This document shows positions 6,104 to 11,319 of a stretch of 11,319 bases of DNA, one piece after another. The notes below the pieces were generated by a model that worked only from the letters and a program-made list of their open reading frames with translations, did not search any database and was not told the DNA's origin. Source of the DNA: Pseudomonadota bacterium (lineage in GTDB: Bacteria; Myxococcota; Bradymonadia; UBA4248). Within the stretch, counting starts at the first letter, position 1. Every line of letters begins with the position of its first letter. The translations under genes and the position numbers were made by a program. The stretch spans positions 1 to 11,319 of the forward strand of contig JAGACY010000391.1 in NCBI GenBank assembly GCA_017613855.1. Direction: 5' to 3'.

Positions 6104-7141
6104 ATGCCATCCGAACAAGTCTGGTCCAAACTCCAGGAACTCCTCGATGACGGGCTCAATTTGATCGGCAGTGCAGCCGATGAAAATGCGCTCGTTGCGT
6201 TACAAAAACGATTTTTCGGCAAAAAAGGCGAAGTTCAGGCGTATATGCAGCACATGAAAGAGCTGACGCCCGATGAACGTCCCAAGCTGGGCGCGCTCGT
6301 CAACCAGGTTCGCGACAAGCTCGAAGCGCGTTTTGCCGAGGCACAGAAACACCTCGAAGAAGCCAAGATGCTCGCGGATCTCAAGAATCGGCGCGTCGAT
6401 TTATCGCTTCCGGGCCGCATGCCCGTGCGCGGTGCCGAGCATCCGCTGCAAAAGACACAACGCGAAATCGAGGATATTTTCCTGTCGATGGGGTTCGAGA
6501 TTGCTCGCGGGCCGCAGTCCGAATGGGATTATTTCAATTTTGAGGCGCTCAATTTCCCCGAGGACCATCCTGCGCGCGACATGCAGGATACGCTGATGCT
6601 CGAGAACGGGTCGCTGCTGCGCACGCACACCAGCCCTGTGCAGGTGCGCACCATGCTTTGTTATGAGCCGCCTATCCGAATCATTGCTCCAGGTACGGTC
6701 TATCGCCGCGATGACGACGTGACGCATTCGCCGGTGTTCCATCAGATCGAAGGCCTGCACATCGAAAAAGGCCTCAATCTGACGCATCTGCGCGGCATTC
6801 TGCAGCTTTTTGCACAGTCGCTGTTCGGCAAAAACACCAAGATCCGCCTGCGCCCGAGCTTTTTCCCGTTTACCGAGCCGAGCGTCGAAGTCGATATCGC
6901 CTGCATTTTCTGCGGTCAAAAGGGATGCCGTCTGTGCAAACAGACCGGTTGGATCGAGATTCTCGGTGCCGGCATGGTCGATCCTAACGTCCTGCGCGAA
7001 GGTCACATCGATCCCGAGGTTTGGAGCGGTTGGGCGTTTGGTGTCGGCATCGAGCGCGTCGCCATGCTGCTGCACGGCATTTCGGATATCCGCCTGTTCT
7101 TCGAGAGCGACCTGAGATTCCTTGGGCAGTTTAGAAGATAA
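6104..7141 (+). CDS. pheS: Phenylalanyl-tRNA synthetase alpha subunit
   Basis: The 345-residue product is the catalytic alpha subunit that activates phenylalanine with ATP and charges tRNA-Phe, as alpha2-beta2 with PheT in the cytoplasm. Residues 1-90 form the helical N-terminal arm. The class II catalytic core follows, with TSPVQVRTM, the motif 2 region PGTVYRRDDDVTHSPVFHQIEG and motif 3 GWAFGVGIERVAMLLHGI near the end. A CxxC-x4-CxxC group (CIFCGQKGCRLC) precedes GWIEILGAGMVDP. Such cysteines occur in many bacterial PheS proteins and may bind zinc. ATG 6104 is chosen because AAGGAG (6087-6092) precedes it, although the 11-nt spacing is long. The in-frame TTG at 6068 would place the start inside element B, upstream of that site. 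Length is normal for the family. Element B is immediately upstream, and pheT follows after an unusual gap. Confidence 0.98.
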   Translation: MPSEQVWSKLQELLDDGLNLIGSAADENALVALQKRFFGKKGEVQAYMQHMKELTPDERPKLGALVNQVRDKLEARFAEAQKHLEEAKMLADLKNRRVDLSLPGRMPVRGAEHPLQKTQREIEDIFLSMGFEIARGPQSEWDYFNFEALNFPEDHPARDMQDTLMLENGSLLRTHTSPVQVRTMLCYEPPIRIIAPGTVYRRDDDVTHSPVFHQIEGLHIEKGLNLTHLRGILQLFAQSLFGKNTKIRLRPSFFPFTEPSVEVDIACIFCGQKGCRLCKQTGWIEILGAGMVDPNVLREGHIDPEVWSGWAFGVGIERVAMLLHGISDIRLFFESDLRFLGQFRR

Positions 7142-7146
7142 TGAGA

Positions 7147-7171
7147 AATGTGTAATTAGTAATGAGTAATT
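7147..7171. repeat. Solo heptamer arm just after pheS
   Basis: AATGTGT, AATTAGT and AATGAGT units followed by AATT make a 25-nt string. These units closely resemble the left arm of element A (1419-1450) and differ from the CGG/CGA-type units of element C, which starts seven bases later. No matching inverted partner is visible nearby, so it may be the remnant of another element. Confidence 0.6.
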
Positions 7172-7177
7172 ATCACT

Positions 7178-7318
7178 AATTCGGAATGCGAAATGCGAAA
7201 TGCGGAATTATTTAGTTATTCTCATTGTAGTTCCTAAAGAATAGAAGCGTTTTAGCTTTAGAGGTACAGTTGGATTTGACATATTCAATTCCGAATTCCG
7301 AATTCCGAATTCCGCATT
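7178..7318. repeat. Inverted heptamer element C (32-nt arms, 77-nt core) between pheS and pheT
   Basis: The left arm (7178-7209) carries AATTCGG, AATGCGA and AATGCGG units. The right arm (7287-7318) carries AATTCCG units. Both are 32 nt, and the right arm's reverse complement matches the left at 26 of 32 positions. The core (7210-7286) has CTAAAG (7234-7239) able to pair with CTTTAG (7256-7261). TTCCTAAAGAAT (7231-7242) matches TTCCTGAAGAAT in element B at 11 of 12 bases, at the same distance from the left arm. A TTGACA sits at 7276-7281, but no -10 box follows at a suitable distance. Confidence 0.86.
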
Positions 7319-7372
7319 TTTTTGCCTTGCATAAATTAAACTCACATTCTTTCCAAACGGGAGAAAATACAC

Positions 7373-9889
7373 ATGCGCATTAGTTGGAAATGGCTGCAAA
7401 ATATGGTCGAGACGGGCGATATCACGGCAGAGGAAGCTGCAAAGCGGATAACGGCCCGCGGTCTCGAGGTCGAGGGAATGGAAGCCGACCCGACGCATAT
7501 AGCCGACATCAAAGTCGCCAAACTCATTAAGATACAAGAACATCCCAATTCGGATCATCTGCATCTGGTCGATGTCGATGCGGGCACAGGTGAGCTCATC
7601 CACGTCGTTTGCGGCGCTCCTGGGATCGAAGAAGGCTGGGTCGTGCCTTTTGCGCCGATTGGTGCCGATTTGGGCAATGGCTTTGTCATCAAGAAATCCA
7701 AGCTTCGCGGCGAAGAATCGAACGGTATGCTGTGCAGCGAACGCGAGTTGGGCCTGAGCGATGATCACGGAACGCTCATGCGTTTGCGCGCGGATGCGAA
7801 GATTGGCGCACCAATGGCCGAAGCCCTCAGTATGGACGTGCCCAAATCGGTGGCCGCCTATCATACCGATATCTTTGAAATCGGCCTCACGCCCGACCGC
7901 GGCGACTGCCTCAGCCACTATGGCGTGGCACGCGAACTCGCCGCTTCGCTTGGCACATCCGCCAAAGCCGTCGAAATGGCCGATTTGAGCGCAATCCCCA
8001 AGGGCTCGTTCGTCAGCATTGAAAATGGCAGCGATTGCCCGCGATATATGGGGATTCTCATCGAAAACGTCAAAGTCGGCCCAAGCCCTGCATGGCTCAA
8101 GAGCGCCGTCGAAGCCGGTGGTGCGCGTTCGATCAACAACGTCGTCGATATCACCAATTTTATATGCTTTGAATTCGGCCACCCGATGCACGCCTTCGAT
8201 GCCGACAAGATGGCAGCCGCCAAAATCGCCGTCCGCCGCGCCAAAGCCGGCGAAAAGATTTTGGCGATTAACCACGAAACCTACGATTTAAACGATACCG
8301 ACATCGTGATTACCGACGGTGAAAAGCCCGTGGCCGTCGCCGGTGTCATGGGCGGTGCCGATACCGAAGTCAGCGAATCGACGACGCGGATTATCTTCGA
8401 GATTGCTTCTTTCCATCCGACGCGCGTGCGCAAAACCAGTAAACGCCTTGGTTTGCACTCCGAAAGTTCGCACCGCTTCGAGCGTTTTGTCGATGCTCAG
8501 GGCGTTGCCCGCGCCGCTGCGCGCGCCGTCTGGCTGCTGCAGCAATGCCAGGCCGATGCCCCCAAACTCGTGGCCATCGACGATCAATTCATCGCCGTCA
8601 ACCATCCCATCGATCTGACGCTGCGCACCGCAAGGGTTAAAGCGATGCTCGGCGTTGCCTTTACCGGCAAGGAACTCGAAAAACTGCTCAAACCCATCGG
8701 TTTTGTGTCCGACAATTGGGATACCGACGAAATCCGCGTCAAAGTGCCCACCTGGCGTTCGGATATTACGCGCGAAATCGACATCATCGAGGAAATCTGC
8801 CGTGGCTACGGCTTCGACAATTTCCCGGCGGCCCTGCCCGATGTTTCGATGAAATGCCCGCATACGCCCTACGAAAAGAGCCTCAACCCGACGAAATACC
8901 CCGTTGCACCCAATCTCTACGATCGCGCCGAACGCGCACGCCTGCACGATTTGCGCGAAGCGCTCATCGACATGGGCCTCGACGAATGCATGCATTACAC
9001 CTTCATGGATCCGTCCGACCCCGCGCGCCTCAATTTCCCTGCGGATGCGCCCGAATCCAACCCCATGAAACTCGCCAATCCCATGAGCGTCGAGCGCAGC
9101 ACGATGCGCACGACGATGCTCCCGAGTATGATTGCGGCCCTGCAAAAGAACCTCGCAAATCAGCAGAAATGCTGCACTTTGTTCGAAGTGGGCGAAGTCT
9201 TTTACCCGAAAAAAAAGGCCAACGATGTCGTCTGTCTCGATGAATTCCAGCGTTTATGCGTACTTTGCTATGGCGAAACGCCCAAACCGTGGTACGCCCC
9301 GGCAAGGCAGATGGATGTCTACGATGTAAAAGGCATCATCGAATCGGCATTTAAAGCGCTCGATGCACCAGTCGTGTTCGATCAGAACGCCGCAACCGTG
9401 CCCTGGCTGCACGACGGCATCCAGGCCGCCGTCAAGCTCGACAACCGCGTCATTGGCCACTTTGGCGAACTTCATCCACTCGTGCTCAAAAACTACAAAC
9501 TCGACGGGCCCGTCTTTGTGGCCGAAATCGAGCTGGGCCACCTGCTTACGCGCAAGACGCACCTCCTGCGCATGAAACAGCTCCCGCGCTTCCATTTCTC
9601 GCAGCGCGACCTGTCGATCACTGTCAAAGATTCTATCAACTACAGCGATATTGCGGCCGTCATCGAAGCCAACCGCCCCGAAAACCTCGAATCCTGGCAA
9701 ATCTTCGACGTCTACAAAGGCAAGCAGATTCAGGCCGGCTATCAGAGCATTGCGCTTACCTTTAAATACCGCCACCCGCAGGCACACGACGCCGAGCAGG
9801 GCCGCCCGCTCACGGACGACGAAGTCACCCAGGCTCACGCCAAGATCGTCGATGCCATCAATGAAAAATTAGGCGGCATCCTGAGATAA
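7373..9889 (+). CDS. pheT: Phenylalanyl-tRNA synthetase beta subunit
   Basis: The 838-residue product is the non-catalytic large subunit that pairs with PheS, binds tRNA-Phe and edits mischarged tyrosine. Domains run in the usual order. An N-terminal segment (MRISWKWLQNMVE) is followed by the OB-fold tRNA-binding domain (about 45-150). Next is the B3/B4 editing domain (about 215-395, with SINNVVDITNF and FGHPMHAFDADK), then B5 (about 415-485, with VPTWRSDITREIDIIEEICR), whose acidic residues contact magnesium at the subunit interface. A degenerate class II core (about 520-720) precedes the FDX-ACB anticodon-binding domain (about 745-838, starting PRFHFSQRDLSITV). ATG 7373 is supported by GGGAG at 7359-7363, nine bases upstream. 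Length is slightly above the family's common 790-810, with a longer segment around 490-515. The gene is 231 bp downstream of pheS, so expression must read through element C or use an unseen promoter. Confidence 0.98.
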   Translation: MRISWKWLQNMVETGDITAEEAAKRITARGLEVEGMEADPTHIADIKVAKLIKIQEHPNSDHLHLVDVDAGTGELIHVVCGAPGIEEGWVVPFAPIGADLGNGFVIKKSKLRGEESNGMLCSERELGLSDDHGTLMRLRADAKIGAPMAEALSMDVPKSVAAYHTDIFEIGLTPDRGDCLSHYGVARELAASLGTSAKAVEMADLSAIPKGSFVSIENGSDCPRYMGILIENVKVGPSPAWLKSAVEAGGARSINNVVDITNFICFEFGHPMHAFDADKMAAAKIAVRRAKAGEKILAINHETYDLNDTDIVITDGEKPVAVAGVMGGADTEVSESTTRIIFEIASFHPTRVRKTSKRLGLHSESSHRFERFVDAQGVARAAARAVWLLQQCQADAPKLVAIDDQFIAVNHPIDLTLRTARVKAMLGVAFTGKELEKLLKPIGFVSDNWDTDEIRVKVPTWRSDITREIDIIEEICRGYGFDNFPAALPDVSMKCPHTPYEKSLNPTKYPVAPNLYDRAERARLHDLREALIDMGLDECMHYTFMDPSDPARLNFPADAPESNPMKLANPMSVERSTMRTTMLPSMIAALQKNLANQQKCCTLFEVGEVFYPKKKANDVVCLDEFQRLCVLCYGETPKPWYAPARQMDVYDVKGIIESAFKALDAPVVFDQNAATVPWLHDGIQAAVKLDNRVIGHFGELHPLVLKNYKLDGPVFVAEIELGHLLTRKTHLLRMKQLPRFHFSQRDLSITVKDSINYSDIAAVIEANRPENLESWQIFDVYKGKQIQAGYQSIALTFKYRHPQAHDAEQGRPLTDDEVTQAHAKIVDAINEKLGGILR

Positions 9890-9905
9890 AATAAGGCTTT
9901 TCATT

Positions 9906-9955
9906 GCTTGGAGCTTGGAGTGGCAAATTCTTTCTCTAAGCTCTAAGCTTCAAGC
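9906..9955 (+). terminator. Heptamer-built hairpin after pheT, possible terminator (element D)
   Basis: GCTTGGAGCTTGGAG (9906-9920) can pair with CTCTAAGCTTCAAGC (9941-9955) over 15 bp, counting two G-U pairs, with a 20-nt loop. Both arms consist of 7-bp units (GCTTGGA; CTCTAAG repeated from 9934). It lies 17 bp after the pheT stop. No strong T-run follows (only CTTT at 9968-9971), so termination would be inefficient or Rho-assisted. It resembles elements A-C in design, but the units differ and the loop is much shorter. Confidence 0.45.
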
Positions 9956-10015
9956 CAGAATTGCAATCTTTCGTGAGTAGAACCTCTACGCTCATTACAG
10001 AGCCTAATATAAATA

Positions 10016-10043
10016 CTAGCCATTCCCCCCCGGGATGTGCTAG
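10016..10043 (+). other. Imperfect hairpin with a seven-C run upstream of the HEAT-like lipoprotein gene
   Basis: CTAGC (10016-10020) pairs with GCTAG (10039-10043). Inside a three-by-three internal loop, TCCC (10024-10027) pairs with GGGA (10032-10035). The sequence just 5' (CCTAATATAAATA) is AT-rich and could hold a -10 box, but no good -35 box is present. Function is unknown; it may be part of the lipoprotein leader. Confidence 0.35.
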
Positions 10044-10092
10044 TTGTACGCCAAGTGTGTGCCATAAACACCACATGTGGTTTCATTTTTAA

Positions 10093-10116
10093 GCCATTGA
10101 CATGGCATTTTTTTTT
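10093..10116 (+). terminator. Short hairpin with a nine-T run, terminator-like
   Basis: GCCAT (10093-10097) and ATGGC (10102-10106) form a 5-bp stem with a TGAC loop, followed by A and nine T residues (10108-10116). The T-run is strong but the stem is short. It lies only 22 bases before the lipoprotein start codon. If it terminates, it would act as an attenuator for that gene rather than as a terminator for pheT. Confidence 0.3.
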
Positions 10117-10138
10117 ATCCTCTAAACCAGGAGAAACA

Positions 10139-11319
10139 ATGAAAAAACTTTCCCTCAGCTTACTTGCAGCGCTCATGCTCTTTAATTTTGCCAGCTGCAA
10201 GAAAGACGAAGCCCCCAAAGCCGAAGAAGAAGCCCCCAAGGCTGAAGCCGAAGCTCCCAAAGATTTCTGCTCAACCGTGACGGTCGATTCCCTCAAAGCA
10301 CTTGCCAAACTCGAAGACAAAAATGGCAAGCAGGTCATTACAACAGACAGCTATGCAGAAATTCTGGATTCATTAAAGTGCTGCAAGATCGACGAAAAAT
10401 CTTTCACACTCAATAAGAAAGAATGCCTCACCTACGACGCCATCGATCAGCTCAAAAAAGACAAAGTCTTATTCCCCGCCACTCAGGAAGTGATGCCCAA
10501 GCTCGTTAAGAGCGATTCTCCGATCGTCCGCGGCGAAGGCTACAAAGGCATTGCCAGCATCTTCGGTGCCAAAAAAGATGACATCAATCTGGGTAAAGAA
10601 GCCATCAAGAACGAAAAAGATCCTTATGCCCTCCAGGAACTCGTAGCGGGTCTTTCGAACGAAGGCAACAAAGATCCCGAAGTCGGCAAATTCCTGGTCG
10701 ACATGTCCAAACACGAGAACGTCTTTGTTCGCCGCAAAGCCGCCATTGCCCTTGGCAATACCTGGTCAGACAAAGTCGACGGTGCCGTGGATGCCGTCAT
10801 TGCCTTGATGAGCGATGCGGACGAGAACGTCACCAAACTCGCCTGTGCTGGTTCCGGCAAACTCGGTGACGAAAAAGTCATTGAACCCATCGTCAAGATT
10901 CTGAACGATGACAGCAAAGCCAAGATCCACGGCGATTGCGTTCGCGGTCTGTCTGTGATGTGGTTCGATTATCCATTCCACAAGAATCACAATGAAAACG
11001 CCTACAAAGCCACGATGGATTACCTCAAGAAGACACCGCGCACCAAAGACGTGCCCGCCTGGAGCTCTATTGCGGCATTTTCGACCATCGCCAACAGCAA
11101 GGGTGAGTTCGACAACTGGAAGAAAGAAGCGACCTGGTTCAAAATGGACGAATTCTCCGCAGTCCTCACCGACCTGGTTAAGGACGAAAACTTCAGCTGG
11201 CTCGGTAAAGGGCCGATTTTCAAAGCCATCGCCGGTTTTGGCGGCAAAGCAGAACTCGAAAAGCTCCAGCCCATTGTGGATGGCCTCAAGAATGACAACG
11301 TAAAGAAGAACTTTGCGGA
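10139..11319 (+). CDS. Predicted lipoprotein with HEAT-like helical repeats, 3' end outside window
   Basis: The frame starts at ATG 10139-10141 with AGGAG (10129-10133) five bases upstream, and stays open to the window edge for 393 codons. MKKLSLSLLAALMLFNFASC is a typical lipoprotein signal, with a FASC lipobox and Cys20 as the predicted lipid-modified residue. A charged Ala/Pro/Lys/Glu linker with repeated EAPKAE follows (23-41). A small region with Cys44, Cys81, Cys82 and Cys96 comes next. From about 125 to 260 the sequence alternates helices with HEAT-like features, for example VFVRRKAAIALGNTWSD and ENVTKLACAGSGKLGDEKVIEP. HEAT repeats usually form protein-binding scaffolds. No enzyme motif is seen and the partner is unknown. 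It is probably a separate transcription unit from pheT, given the 249-bp gap. Confidence 0.88.
   Translation, partial: MKKLSLSLLAALMLFNFASCKKDEAPKAEEEAPKAEAEAPKDFCSTVTVDSLKALAKLEDKNGKQVITTDSYAEILDSLKCCKIDEKSFTLNKKECLTYDAIDQLKKDKVLFPATQEVMPKLVKSDSPIVRGEGYKGIASIFGAKKDDINLGKEAIKNEKDPYALQELVAGLSNEGNKDPEVGKFLVDMSKHENVFVRRKAAIALGNTWSDKVDGAVDAVIALMSDADENVTKLACAGSGKLGDEKVIEPIVKILNDDSKAKIHGDCVRGLSVMWFDYPFHKNHNENAYKATMDYLKKTPRTKDVPAWSSIAAFSTIANSKGEFDNWKKEATWFKMDEFSAVLTDLVKDENFSWLGKGPIFKAIAGFGGKAELEKLQPIVDGLKNDNVKKNFA

Noticed and set aside
7276..7306. Internal pheT promoter from TTGACA at 7276
   Set aside because: At 16-19 bp spacing only the heptamer array CCGAATTCC is found, with no -10-like box.
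7208..9145. Long minus-strand frames opposite pheT (355 and 285 codons)
   Set aside because: They are shadows created by the codon bias of pheT, whose full domain order is certain on the plus strand.
10102..10120. Sigma54 promoter (TGGCA at 10103)
   Set aside because: The expected GC at the -12 position is absent; the sequence there is T-rich.
10097..10126. Promoter with perfect TTGACA at 10097 for the HEAT-like lipoprotein
   Set aside because: The only -10-like box (TCTAAA, 10121-10126) would put the start within or beyond the ribosome binding site at 10129-10133.

Overview
The window looks like a bacterial chromosome segment from a Gram-negative organism. It holds a split pheS/pheT locus, two predicted lipoproteins (one very cysteine-rich), and an accessory stretch with an AAA+/DUF4143 ATPase and a Fic-family gene. 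The Cys-rich, Asp-rich secreted lipoprotein with 'GC-CG' modules would fit a deltaproteobacterial or myxobacterial-type lineage, but this is an inference. Nothing here fixes the taxon.

Layout. 1-1226 (minus): an AAA_14/DUF4143 ATPase whose C-terminal end lies outside the window. 1227-1683: an intergenic region with three 33-bp tandem repeats over the ATPase promoter, a 165-bp inverted heptamer element (A), a candidate fic promoter and a hairpin followed by T-rich sequence. 1684-2771 (plus): a Fic AMP-transferase gene broken by a perfect 11-bp tandem duplication. The autoinhibitory motif lies before the break and the catalytic motif after it. 2772-2892: a short gap with a fourth copy of the 33-bp repeat core. 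2893-5766 (plus): a 957-residue Cys-rich lipoprotein. 5767-6103: hairpins and heptamer element B. 6104-7141 (plus): pheS. 7142-7372: heptamer element C. 7373-9889 (plus): pheT. 9890-10138: a heptamer hairpin and other structured sequence. 10139-11319 (plus): a HEAT-repeat-like lipoprotein that runs off the end.

How the parts work together. PheS and PheT form the alpha2-beta2 phenylalanyl-tRNA synthetase. They are normally adjacent, but here 231 bp of repeat-bearing DNA separates them. The two lipoproteins are probably envelope proteins of unknown function. The ATPase and Fic genes are divergent and look like an accessory module.

Two non-coding observations stand out. First, elements A, B and C form a previously unannotated repeat family. 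Each has two 32-nt arms made of 7-bp units, in inverted orientation, around a core of 77-101 nt. The cores share sequence at the same distance from the left arm. The heptamer differs between elements, but the two arms of any one element match each other. Second, the 11-bp duplication in fic cleanly separates the inhibitory helix from the catalytic domain and leaves an ATG overlapping the upstream stop codon.
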